Source: CAZIWJ01 sp964542855 | Lineage (GTDB): Bacteria > Bacteroidota > Bacteroidia > Cytophagales > Cyclobacteriaceae | NCBI GenBank assembly: GCA_964542855.1 | Contig: CAZIWJ010000065.1 | Location: forward strand, 1-15,150 | Reading direction: 5' to 3' | DNA: 15,150 bases | Shown: in pieces, positions 6,932 through 14,324 of the stretch | Numbering within the stretch: position 1 is the first letter of the stretch | How the letters are laid out: the number at the start of each line of letters is the position of its first letter | Program-made: the position numbers and the translations under genes | The notes under the pieces: model-generated | Databases searched by the model: none | What the model was told of the DNA's origin: nothing | What the model saw: only the letters and a program-made list of their open reading frames with translations

Positions 6932-8340
6932 CAGGCAGGGGTTTCTTCGGTTAACAGGGTTCGCACGTCGGTTATTTTACCAGTAATTGCTGCTGCCGCC
7001 GCACTTAGCGGACTGGCCAGGAAAGTGCGGGCTCCGGGCCCCTGACGGCCTTCAAAGTTACGGTTGGAAGTGGATATGCAATATTCCCCTCTTGGTATCT
7101 TGTCTTCGTTCATTCCCAGACAGGCTGAACATCCGGGTTCCCGTAACTCGAACCCGGCAGCTTTGAATATATCGTGCAGTCCTTCCTTGCGGGCCTGCGC
7201 TTCCACTTGCTTAGACCCCGGTATAATAAGTGCCTGTACATGTTTGGCCCTGGTTTTTCCTTTTACAATGCTGGCTACTACGCGCAAGTCTTCAATCCGG
7301 GCGTTGGTGCAGCTTCCGATGAACACGTGGTTTACCGTCCGGCCCAGCAGGGGAGTTCCGGGTTCCAGGTCCATGTATTGCAGCGATTTTCCGAACGACT
7401 GCCGTTCGCTTTCGGGCAAAGAAGCCAGGGCCGGAATGTTATCTTCTATGCCCATGCCCATTCCCGGGTTGGTACCATAAGTAATCATTGGGGTAATATC
7501 GGCGGCATCGAAGGTAAGTTCACGGTCGTATTGCGCTCCCTCATCAGAAGGCAGTGTACGCCAGTAGTCAATGAGTTCATCTAGGTTATCGGGGGTAAAC
7601 TCCCGGCCTTTTACGTATTCGTAAGTAGTTTCATCTGGTGCGATCATTCCCCCGCGGGCACCCATTTCAATGCTCATGTTGCAGATGGTCATTCGGCCTT
7701 CCATAGTTAGGCTACGGATGGCCGAACCGGCGAATTCCACAAAATAGCCGGTGCCGCCACTGGCCGATATTTTAGAAATGATGTAAAGCACCACGTCCTT
7801 GGCTGTTACGCCGGTGCCCAGTTCACCCTCAACCGCAATGCGCATGGTTTTCGGGCGCTGCTGCATGATGCACTGGGTAGCCAGTACCTGTTCCACTTCG
7901 CTGGTACCGATGCCGAAGGCTATGTTTCCAAAAGCGCCATGGGTAGAGGTATGGCTGTCGCCGCACACAATGGTCATGCCCGGCAGGGTAATCCCCAACT
8001 CAGGGCCAATAACATGAACGATGCCCTGGAAAGGGTGCCCCAGCCCGTACAGTTCAACCCCGTGGTTCCGGGTGTTTTTAATGAGTTTATCTACCTGCTT
8101 TCGCGAAAGCGCTTCGCGGATGGGCAGGTGCTGGTTCTTGGTAGGTACATTATGATCGGCAGTGGCAATGGTCTGGCCGGGGCGCGCCACTTTAATTCCC
8201 CGATTGTCGAGCCCGGCAAAAGCCTGCGGACTGGTTACTTCGTGAATAAAATGGCGGTCGATATATAATACATCCGGACCTTCTTCAATAGAGGATACAA
8301 CGTGGGCATCCCATATTTTATCGAATAGTGTTTTTGGCAT
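6931..8340 (-). CDS. leuC: 3-isopropylmalate dehydratase large subunit
   Basis: LeuC is the [4Fe-4S] aconitase-family catalytic subunit of isopropylmalate isomerase. The 469-residue length matches the bacterial LeuC of about 466. The three cluster cysteines are visible as Cys344 (IGSCTNARIEDL) and Cys404 with Cys407 (EPGCSACLGMNEDKIPRGEY). Other family marks are ADHNVPT (61-67), GDSHTSTHGAFGNIAFGIGT (127-146), and GARGGMIAPDETTYEYVKGR around 228-246. ATG at 8340 gives MPKTLFDKIWDAH, the standard N-terminus for LeuC. It starts 23 nt after the leuA stop and overlaps leuD by one base, so the leuA-leuC-leuD-leuB block reads as one operon. Confidence 0.97.
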   Translation of the reverse strand: MPKTLFDKIWDAHVVSSIEEGPDVLYIDRHFIHEVTSPQAFAGLDNRGIKVARPGQTIATADHNVPTKNQHLPIREALSRKQVDKLIKNTRNHGVELYGLGHPFQGIVHVIGPELGITLPGMTIVCGDSHTSTHGAFGNIAFGIGTSEVEQVLATQCIMQQRPKTMRIAVEGELGTGVTAKDVVLYIISKISASGGTGYFVEFAGSAIRSLTMEGRMTICNMSIEMGARGGMIAPDETTYEYVKGREFTPDNLDELIDYWRTLPSDEGAQYDRELTFDAADITPMITYGTNPGMGMGIEDNIPALASLPESERQSFGKSLQYMDLEPGTPLLGRTVNHVFIGSCTNARIEDLRVVASIVKGKTRAKHVQALIIPGSKQVEAQARKEGLHDIFKAAGFELREPGCSACLGMNEDKIPRGEYCISTSNRNFEGRQGPGARTFLASPLSAAAAAITGKITDVRTLLTEETPA

Positions 8341-8363
8341 GGTTCAGCATCACAAATTTTAGG

Positions 8364-9530
8364 TTACGCTCGCTGCACAGGGATCGGTTCCATCATGGTA
8401 AGCAGGTCTTCGTCCTGAACAATCCTTTTTTCGTCAGCGAGTGCAAGAAATTTCTGGTAAATGGGTTCTAGCTCTTCTTTTTTGAATACAAACCCCAGGT
8501 TTTCCAGTTTGAAGCGCAGGGCATTTCTTCCGCTGCGGGCGGTTAATATAATGCGCGATTCGGTAACCCCGACTTCAATCGGGTCAATAATTTCGTAATT
8601 CTCCCGGTTCTTGATAACCCCATCCTGGTGAATGCCAGAAGAGTGTGAAAAGGCATTCTTACCAACCACTGCCTTATTAGGCTGGATAATCATGTTCATC
8701 ATTTCAGATACCATTTTACTGGTCATGAAAATCCTTTCGGAGTTGACTCGGCTGTAAGCATTTAACTCGGGGTGTTTCTTAAGCGCCATCACTACTTCTT
8801 CCATGGAGGTGTTGCCGGCCCGTTCCCCGATTCCGTTAACCGTACACTCAATTTGGCGGGCGCCATTCTGGATAGCCGTTATGGCGTTAGCCGTAGCCAT
8901 GCCCAGGTCGTTATGACAGTGGGCGGAGATAATTGCTTTGTCAATGTCCTTCACATTTTCCTTCAGGAAGCGGATTTTTTTGCCGTAGTCAGAAGGAAGG
9001 CAAAAGCCTGTTGTATCCGGAATATTCAGTACGGTAGCACCGGCAGCTACGGCCGCTTCACAAACGCGCGCCAGGTATTCGTTGTCGGTACGGCCAGCAT
9101 CTTCGGCGTAGAACTCCACGTCGTCGACGTACTTCCTGGCGTGGGCTACTGCTTTGGAAGCTCGTTCCAGGATTTTCTCTGGTGTTGTATTCAACTTGTT
9201 GTATATGTGTTGTTCAGAGGTGCCGATTCCGGTGTGAATTCTTTTTCGTTTAGCGTATTGCAAGGCTTCAGCTGCCGTATCAATATCTTTTTCAACTGCC
9301 CGCGATAGTGCACAGATTACCGGGTCTGAAACCGCTTTTGAGATTTCTACAACTGATCGGAAATCGCCGGGACTTGAAATGGGAAATCCGGCTTCAATAA
9401 CGTCAACGCCCAGCGTCTCGAGAGCCTGGGCGATGACAACTTTTTCTTCGGTATTCAACTGGCATCCGGGTACCTGTTCGCCGTCGCGAAGGGTAGTATC
9501 GAAGATGTGCACGTGACTTTCCATAAGCAT
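8364..9530 (-). CDS. leuA: 2-isopropylmalate synthase, short form without regulatory domain
   Basis: LeuA condenses acetyl-CoA with 2-oxoisovalerate, committing carbon to leucine. The protein is a DRE-TIM metallolyase: FDTTLRDGEQVPGCQLNTEE (residues 10-29) carries the metal ligand Asp11, AHCHNDLGMATANAI (203-217) holds His204 and His206, and NGIGERAGNTSMEEV (232-246) holds Asn240. SGIHQDGVIKNRENYEIIDP (298-317) is the subdomain typical of LeuA and related synthases. The product ends at 388 residues, while classical LeuA is about 500-520 residues with a C-terminal leucine-binding domain; that domain is absent. Position first in a leuACDB run supports leuA over homocitrate or citramalate synthase, though substrate choice cannot be proved from sequence. 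Two in-frame ATGs (9530 and 9524) are both plausible starts. A terminator-like hairpin lies just upstream. Confidence 0.92.
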   Translation of the reverse strand: MLMESHVHIFDTTLRDGEQVPGCQLNTEEKVVIAQALETLGVDVIEAGFPISSPGDFRSVVEISKAVSDPVICALSRAVEKDIDTAAEALQYAKRKRIHTGIGTSEQHIYNKLNTTPEKILERASKAVAHARKYVDDVEFYAEDAGRTDNEYLARVCEAAVAAGATVLNIPDTTGFCLPSDYGKKIRFLKENVKDIDKAIISAHCHNDLGMATANAITAIQNGARQIECTVNGIGERAGNTSMEEVVMALKKHPELNAYSRVNSERIFMTSKMVSEMMNMIIQPNKAVVGKNAFSHSSGIHQDGVIKNRENYEIIDPIEVGVTESRIILTARSGRNALRFKLENLGFVFKKEELEPIYQKFLALADEKRIVQDEDLLTMMEPIPVQRA

Positions 9531-9574
9531 TAAATTACCTGGAGTTGGTTAAGAGTTCTGGTATCTGTTTTGCT

Positions 9575-9651
9575 AAAAAAGGCGACTAATGAGGTAGAAG
9601 CAAGGGTAAAACTAATTCAAACAGGCAACTAATCGGCTCACTTCAATCGCC
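9575..9651 (-). promoter_or_regulatory. Terminator-like hairpin in the leuA leader, possible second attenuator
   Basis: On the minus strand, GGCGATTGAAGTGAG (9651-9637) can pair with CTCATTAGTCGCC (9593-9581): 9 pairs, a 2-nt bulge, then 4 pairs. A run of six T follows (9580-9575), 44 nt before the leuA ATG. The loop is long (43 nt), unlike an ordinary operon-end terminator. The 5' arm can instead pair with the closer AGTTGCC (9630-9624) over 7 pairs, because the near segment GATTAGTTGCC is almost a copy of the far CATTAGTCGCC (9 of 11 identical). Two competing partners for one arm plus a U-tract ahead of an amino-acid biosynthesis gene suggest a switch. The pairings are seen; regulation is inferred. 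Confidence 0.5.
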
Positions 9652-9665
9652 GTAGTTATTTTCAA
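9612..9665 (-). CDS. Possible leuA leader peptide with TTG start (speculative)
   Basis: A 17-codon frame from TTG (9665) to TAG (9614-9612) reads MKITTAIEVSRLVACLN if TTG is decoded as Met. It contains two Ile, two Val and two Leu after the start. It spans the 5' arm of the leuA leader hairpin and the near-copy segment (codons TTA GTT GCC), so a stalled ribosome would mask the terminator arm. Against it: the start is not ATG, the frame is open upstream for about 20 more codons without any ATG, and the leucine content is low for a leu leader. Conservation would be needed to accept it. Confidence 0.2.
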   Translation of the reverse strand: MKITTAIEVSRLVACLN

Positions 9666-10057
9666 TCGGTTATCATAAACCGGGGTGTTTACAGGATTTA
9701 GTGAAAAATAACTTCCAAATTATCTTTTGAAGTAGATTAAAGAATTTTACAAAACAAAGCTCCTTTACAATATTTTGCAGCAAAAGATACGATTTTGTTT
9801 ACGTAGAAATATATTACTTCGAAATAAGTAGGTAAAATTGCTGCTGAGTAATCGGGAGGTAGAATAGGGGTTACGGGCAAACAACTGGTTTGGTAAGCAC
9901 TAAAAATCTGCCGCTGTTTCTCGTAGAGTTAAGATAGTGTTAACCGGCTTTAAAATACCTTTCCCCGTGCAACTACATCTTGCGTGCACCTTCTACAACC
10001 CCGGTTTGTTACAGCGTAAGGAAGCCCGGTAGTGAATGAAAGATAACCTTTATTTTC

Positions 10058-11371
10058 CTAATCAAGCGGAATGGCAAGGGTAAACGTACTGCCCTGGTTA
10101 GGGGTGGATTGAACGGTAATATGGTAGTTGTGCATGTTGGCAATGGAGCGTACCAAATGCAGGCCAATCCGGTTACTTCTACTTTCCTCGTCCTTTAATT
10201 GTTGAAATCCTTCAAAAATATGCTGTAAATCTGCCGGGGCTATGCCTACTCCTGTATCTTTTACGTGGATCAGCAATTTATCTTCTCGCTGTTCCGACAA
10301 AATACTCAGCTTACCTCCCGGGTGGTTGTATTTAATTCCATTACTTACCAGGTTCTGGAAGAGGGTAAATAGCAACGATCGGTTTACTGGCCCAAGGGTA
10401 ATCTTGGGGTCGACGTGTATTTCGGTGGTGACCTGGTTATTTTCTATGGGCATTTCCAGATAGGTTACTACCTCTTCCAGCAATGCTTTCAGGTTTACCG
10501 TGTCTTCTTTTACGTAGTAGTTATATTCTACTTTCGAAATCAGCAGGAGCGAACGGATAATTTTATTCAACCGGTAAAGAATATCCTGCGATTCTACAAT
10601 TTTACGACTTATATCTATCGGCGTATCGTCGGCGGCAATAATATTTTCAAAGCGGTTGTTCAGAATGGCCAGCGGGGTCAGCATTTCGTGGGAGGCATTG
10701 CCTACAAACTCCTTTTCTTTACGAAAGGCTTCTTTTAATTGGGCCATCATGGTATTCAGCGACTCATCGAGGTACTGAAATTCGCGGGTAGACGTATTTA
10801 TCCGCCGGTAATCGTATTGCTCCGGGCGCTGAATATTATTCAGTTTCTGGTTTATGGCCTGCAGGGGTTGAATGGTACGGGTGGCAAATTGTAAATCGAT
10901 AACCAGGATAATAAAAGTCAGCAACAACAATCCGATCATGGCGTAACGAATAATGGCTCCTTCCAACTGGGCAATAGCATTTAGGCTCTGGCCCACTTCA
11001 ATCTGGAAGCTTCTCCCGTTTACGTTTACCTTCTGGCTCAGTACCCGGTAATCGGTGATGGCCGACGCCGACTGGTTTCTTCCGTCAGGCAGGGCCTCTC
11101 GCCGGCTTCTTTCGGCAGGAACCACCGAATAAAAATACACCAGCCCGTCATCGTATTCAACCTGGCGTTGCAAGCCTTCCGGGTTAATAAACCGGGCAAT
11201 ACCTTGCTGCTGAATGTACTCAACCAGTTGGTCGCGGGTTTGATTTAACTGCTGGTCGGTGTGCTTATACACGAAGTAACCAATTAGGTGCGGAAGCACC
11301 AGCAGCAAAGCAGCGATTAATACCAGCTTGGGAAGGGTATTAAATAGTAAAAACTTTTTCTTTAGTTTCAT
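10058..11371 (-). CDS. Membrane sensor histidine kinase
   Basis: This is the sensor of a two-component system, paired with the response regulator 2 nt upstream. The chosen start is ATG at 11371 (MKLKKKFLLF, 437 residues); the frame extends 48 codons further upstream but that part overlaps the regulator gene and is not natural coding. Order of parts: short basic cytoplasmic start; membrane segment about 16-35; extracytoplasmic sensor of about 105 residues with many Gln; membrane segment about 142-162; linker or HAMP-like region 163-215; HisKA domain with phospho-acceptor His228 in ASHEMLTPL; and an ATPase domain with N box FQNLVSNGIKYN (339-350), G1 box DTGVGIAP (372-379) and F box IFEGFQQL. 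The G2 box reads SNRIGLHLVRSI, lacking the usual paired glycines. The stimulus is unknown; nothing visible links it to amino acid synthesis. Confidence 0.92.
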   Translation of the reverse strand: MKLKKKFLLFNTLPKLVLIAALLLVLPHLIGYFVYKHTDQQLNQTRDQLVEYIQQQGIARFINPEGLQRQVEYDDGLVYFYSVVPAERSRREALPDGRNQSASAITDYRVLSQKVNVNGRSFQIEVGQSLNAIAQLEGAIIRYAMIGLLLLTFIILVIDLQFATRTIQPLQAINQKLNNIQRPEQYDYRRINTSTREFQYLDESLNTMMAQLKEAFRKEKEFVGNASHEMLTPLAILNNRFENIIAADDTPIDISRKIVESQDILYRLNKIIRSLLLISKVEYNYYVKEDTVNLKALLEEVVTYLEMPIENNQVTTEIHVDPKITLGPVNRSLLFTLFQNLVSNGIKYNHPGGKLSILSEQREDKLLIHVKDTGVGIAPADLQHIFEGFQQLKDEESRSNRIGLHLVRSIANMHNYHITVQSTPNQGSTFTLAIPLD

Positions 11372-11373
11372 AA

Positions 11374-12048
11374 TTAAGCATTTACCTTGTAGCCCACGCC
11401 CCGCACAGTTTCCAGCCAGTCGATAGAAGTATGGGCCGATAATTTTTTTCGCAGGTTTTTGATGTGCACATCTATGTAATTGGAGTCCAGGTCGCTGGCC
11501 AGGTCGTTGCCCCACACGTGCTCCAGCATCTGGAAACGAGTAAGTACGCGGTTCCGGTTAATCATCAGGTAGTAAAGCAGATCGAACTCCTTCCGGGTGA
11601 GGCTAATTGCCGAACCATTTACCGAAACCATGCGGGTATCGAGGTTCAGTTCAATGTCGTGCAACTGGAAAACGTTATCGGTCATATTATACTTCCGGCG
11701 GGTAATCGCCAGCATGCGCGCTTTCAGTTCCAGCAGGGAAAACGGTTTGGGGAGGTAATCGTCGGCACCCAGGTCCAGCCCCCGAACCCGGTCTTCTACC
11801 TGTCCGCGGGCAGTAATAATAATAAAAGCAGTACCTGATCGCTGGTCTTTGTGCTGTTGTAGGAGTTTTAGCCCGTCGCCATCGGGGAGGTTTAAATCGA
11901 GCAGTACAAACTCATACTGATTAAAAATCAGTTTGTCGCGGGCCTCCTTACCGTTGCCGGCATGGTCGCAGGAATACCCTTCCTTCCTGAGAAAATCCAA
12001 AATTTCAGCAGAGAGCTGATCTTCGTCTTCAATTAGTAAAATGTGCAC
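11374..12048 (-). CDS. OmpR/PhoB-family response regulator, GTG start
   Basis: This is a DNA-binding response regulator, 224 residues. The receiver domain (1-115) has the acidic pair in IEDED (6-10), phospho-acceptor Asp51 in LLDLNLPDGDG, Thr79 in IITARG and Lys101 in LPKPF, so all key residues are intact. The C-terminal winged-helix domain (about 128-222) shows LTRKEFDLLYYLMINRNRVL, the dimer/DNA-contact region SNYIDVHIKNLRKKL, and the terminal ETVRGVGYKV hairpin typical of the OmpR/PhoB class. The first codon is GTG at 12048-12046; no in-frame ATG lies nearby and the protein begins exactly at the expected first strand (HILLIEDE), so GTG is accepted. The stop is followed after 2 nt by the kinase ATG (TAATTATG), a tightly coupled operon. 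It diverges from the acyl-CoA synthetase gene across 158 nt, in which no consensus promoter was convincing. Confidence 0.95.
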   Translation of the reverse strand: MHILLIEDEDQLSAEILDFLRKEGYSCDHAGNGKEARDKLIFNQYEFVLLDLNLPDGDGLKLLQQHKDQRSGTAFIIITARGQVEDRVRGLDLGADDYLPKPFSLLELKARMLAITRRKYNMTDNVFQLHDIELNLDTRMVSVNGSAISLTRKEFDLLYYLMINRNRVLTRFQMLEHVWGNDLASDLDSNYIDVHIKNLRKKLSAHTSIDWLETVRGVGYKVNA

Positions 12049-12206
12049 AGCTTTTTTATTTAACGATTACGAAATTAATCTTTTACAAGATATCGAGTGC
12101 TGAACAAAAACATGTCTAGAGCGAATTCCTGCCGTTGAAAGTGGAAAATTTAAAGAAATCCGATAAATTAATGAGCTAATCCATCTACTACAAAACAGCA
12201 CGAATT

Positions 12207-13910
12207 ATGAATAGTACATTAAGTTACCTGAGTGGAACCAGTGAAACGCCTTTACTGGGCATTACTATTGGTGATATGCTCGATCGCATTACAGAACAGT
12301 ACCCAAAAAATGAAGCTTTAGTCGTAAAGCACCAGAACGTTCGCTGGACCTACGAAGCGTTCAACCAGCAGGTTAACACTTGCGCCCGTGGTTTAATGGC
12401 CATGGGGATCGAAAAAGGCGACCGGGTAGGAATGTGGTCGCCTAACCGGTATGAGTGGACGGTAGCCCAGTTTGCTACGGCAAAGATTGGGGCCATCCTG
12501 GTGAACATTAATCCTAACTACCGCACCCAGGAACTGGGCTACGCCCTGAAACAGTCGGGATGCAAAATGATTATTACGGCCGAGCAGTTTAAAAACTCCA
12601 ACTACGTGGAAATGGTACAGGAACTGGCCCCGGAGCTGGAACATTGCACGCCCGGGCTCCTGAGTTGCAAGCGGCTCCCCGACCTGAAAATTGTGGTTAA
12701 GCTGGGCAGTGAAGAGGTGGCTGGCATGTTTAACTGGAAAGATATTTATCAGCAATCAGACCAGCTTAGCGATGAACAACTGGCAGAACGCCAGGGGTCA
12801 CTGGCTTTCGATGATCCCATTAATATTCAGTACACCAGCGGTACAACCGGGTATCCGAAAGGGGCTACCCTCAGCCACCATAATATTTTAAACAACGGGT
12901 TCTTTGTTACCGAAGCTATGGCTTTTACCAGTAAAGACCGACTCATTATCCCGGTTCCGCTGTACCATTGTTTCGGTATGGTGATGGGCAACCTGGGCTG
13001 CATGTCGCACGGGGCCTGCATGATCTATCCCAGTGAAGGCTTTGAACCGGAAGCAGTACTCAAAGCCGTGGAAGAAGAAAAGGCAACGGCAGTGTACGGG
13101 GTTCCAACTATGTTTATTGCCGAACTGGAACATCCGGATTTCGATCGTTACGATTTACATAGCCTTCGAACCGGCATCATGGCGGGGTCTCCCTGCCCCA
13201 CCGAGGTGATGAAAAAAGTGCAGACTGCAATGCACATGAAAGACGTACAGATTGCCTACGGCATGACCGAAACTTCACCGGTGAGTACCCAAACCCGGAT
13301 CGGTGCCCCACTGGAAAAACAGGTGAGTACGGTAGGGCAAATCCACCCGCACCTGGAAGTGAAAGTAATTGACCCGGATACCAACGAGGTAATGCCACTG
13401 GGCGAACCGGGTGAATTGTGCACTCGCGGATACTCGGTGATGCTGGGATACTGGAATAATCCGGAACAAACGGCTCACTCGATCGACAGTGCCCGCTGGA
13501 TGCATACTGGCGACATGGCCACTATCGATGAAGAAGGATACGTAAACATCGTTGGCCGCATTAAGGATATGATTACGCGCGGAGGAGAGAATATTTACCC
13601 CAGGGAAATTGAGGAATACCTGTATACCCACCCACAGGTATCGGATGTGCAGGTGATAGGGGTTCCCGATCATAAATACGGAGAGGAAATTATGGCCTGG
13701 GTAAAGCTGCAAAAAGATGCTGAACTGAGTGAAGAGGATATCCGTGAATTTTGCCGGGGAAATATATCGCACCACAAAGTGCCCCGTTACGTGAAGTTTA
13801 CCGCAGAATTCCCGATGACCGTAACAGGAAAAATCAGGAAAGTTGAAATGCGCGAAAAGAGTATCATTGAATTGGGGCTGCAGGAAGTATCCCGAATTCA
13901 AACCGCCTAG
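12207..13910 (+). CDS. Fatty acyl-CoA synthetase, ACSF2-like AMP-forming ligase
   Basis: This ANL-superfamily adenylate-forming enzyme activates a carboxylic acid, most likely a medium- or long-chain fatty acid, to its CoA thioester through an acyl-AMP. The 567-residue length and overall sequence resemble the ACSF2/FadD-like branch. Visible motifs: P-loop YTSGTTGYPKGAT (209-221), GVPTMF (298-303), YGMTETSP (351-358), the HTGD motif with Asp436, Arg451 in IVGRIKDMITRGGENIYPREIE (449 onward), and the catalytic C-terminal lysine Lys542 in TVTGKIRK. All catalytic positions are intact. There is no signal peptide, so it should be cytoplasmic. It stands alone on the plus strand, followed by its own terminator, and is divergent from the two-component pair; whether that regulator controls it is unknown. 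The exact substrate cannot be told from sequence. Confidence 0.93.
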   Translation: MNSTLSYLSGTSETPLLGITIGDMLDRITEQYPKNEALVVKHQNVRWTYEAFNQQVNTCARGLMAMGIEKGDRVGMWSPNRYEWTVAQFATAKIGAILVNINPNYRTQELGYALKQSGCKMIITAEQFKNSNYVEMVQELAPELEHCTPGLLSCKRLPDLKIVVKLGSEEVAGMFNWKDIYQQSDQLSDEQLAERQGSLAFDDPINIQYTSGTTGYPKGATLSHHNILNNGFFVTEAMAFTSKDRLIIPVPLYHCFGMVMGNLGCMSHGACMIYPSEGFEPEAVLKAVEEEKATAVYGVPTMFIAELEHPDFDRYDLHSLRTGIMAGSPCPTEVMKKVQTAMHMKDVQIAYGMTETSPVSTQTRIGAPLEKQVSTVGQIHPHLEVKVIDPDTNEVMPLGEPGELCTRGYSVMLGYWNNPEQTAHSIDSARWMHTGDMATIDEEGYVNIVGRIKDMITRGGENIYPREIEEYLYTHPQVSDVQVIGVPDHKYGEEIMAWVKLQKDAELSEEDIREFCRGNISHHKVPRYVKFTAEFPMTVTGKIRKVEMREKSIIELGLQEVSRIQTA

Positions 13911-13942
13911 ATTTTTAGCCTTTACCCCCAATAGCCAAACCG

Positions 13943-13978
13943 ATGCGTGGCCCACTCCGGGCTGCGCATTTTTTATTT
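13943..13978 (+). terminator. Intrinsic terminator of the acyl-CoA synthetase gene
   Basis: ATGCGTGGCCC (13943-13953) pairs with GGGCTGCGCAT (13959-13969) over 11 consecutive positions, two of them G-U, around the loop ACTCC. TTTTTTATTT follows. It begins 33 nt after the stop codon. This is a strong, textbook rho-independent terminator and marks the end of a single-gene unit. Confidence 0.9.
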
Positions 13979-14272
13979 GCGTGCTTGCGAATGCGTGATC
14001 TCGCAAACCGGCGCGCCCCTCTACGCCCATTCGTAAAATAAAGTAGTTTAGCGATCAGCATAGCACAAGGTTCACATGTTATATCATCAGTGTTTGCCCT
14101 TGCCCCCGGTTGTTATCCGGTTTTAATTTTTCCCCGCCCGGTTCATCACCCGATTCCCGGCCATTTGGGCGTACCGCTATCCGAACTGAGAAGCCCGAAG
14201 ATCAAACATATTGATTTACGCACTGTTGTAGATACACCATAGATATCAAACAAAGGTATTGTTGTCTATTAA

Positions 14273-14302
14273 TTCGGTTTGTAAAGCAAACCTGTAACTT
14301 TA
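14273..14302 (+). promoter_or_regulatory. Candidate promoter with an inverted repeat in its spacer
   Basis: TAACTTTA (14295-14302) matches five of six defined positions of the Bacteroidota -7 box TAnnTTTG. TTC at 14273-14275 stands 19 nt upstream, where a TTG would be expected. The spacer holds a perfect 6-bp inverted repeat, GGTTTG (14276-14281), TAAAG, CAAACC (14287-14292). A protein dimer bound there would block or alter polymerase binding. The start codon is 22 nt beyond the -7 box, a short but workable leader. The match is partial; treat it as a candidate. Confidence 0.4.
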
Positions 14303-14324
14303 TTAATTCAACTAAAATCCTGTT

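Larger units (their letters stand above)
9531..10057. other. Non-coding region upstream of leuA
   Basis: This 527-nt region separates the histidine kinase stop from the leuA start. The proximal 135 nt hold a candidate attenuator-like hairpin and a non-ATG mini-ORF, listed separately. In the rest (about 9666-10057) I see no gene, no RNA gene and no strong terminator for the kinase transcript. An imperfect 7-bp hairpin near 9995-10016 (CTACAAC / GTTACAG, two G-U pairs) has no T-run on either strand. A promoter for leuA must lie here but no box matched the Bacteroidota consensus convincingly. Confidence 0.6.
13911..14324. other. Intergenic region between acyl-CoA synthetase and lipoprotein genes
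   Basis: This is 414 nt without a recognisable gene. The left part holds the terminator of the upstream gene, then a small inverted repeat (TTGCGA near 13985 and TCGCAA near 14001) with no T-run. The middle, about 14040-14230, shows no structure or ORF that I can support. The right end carries the putative lipoprotein promoter with an inverted repeat, listed separately. Confidence 0.6.

Noticed and set aside
8772..9308. 178-codon open frame on the plus strand opposite leuA
   Set aside because: It is antisense to a certain gene, its composition matches an opposite-frame shadow, and no domain is recognisable. The same holds for the other long antisense frames, such as 7064-7584 and 13275-14030.
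10058..11515. Longer histidine kinase frame starting at 11515 (485 residues)
   Set aside because: The first 48 codons overlap the end of the response regulator gene in another frame and encode an Arg/Gly/Pro/Cys-rich stretch. The ATG at 11371, 2 nt after the regulator stop, gives a normal kinase N-terminus before the first membrane segment.
12065..12080. Inverted repeat GATTA-cgaaat-TAATC in the regulator upstream region
   Set aside because: Five-base arms in AT-rich DNA are common by chance. The overlapping -7-like TAATTTCG has no TTG at the right distance upstream, so I do not claim a promoter or operator.
5041..13958. Identical ACTCC loop in both strong terminators (ilv attenuator, and the one after the acyl-CoA synthetase gene)
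   Set aside because: A shared 5-nt loop in two hairpins may well be coincidence. In the ilv case the loop sequence is constrained by antiterminator pairing, so no common function is inferred.
14109..14133. CCGG-TTGTTAT-CCGG followed by TTTTAATTTTT, resembling a terminator
   Set aside because: The stem is only four self-complementary bases and there is no gene ending just before it. Too weak to list.
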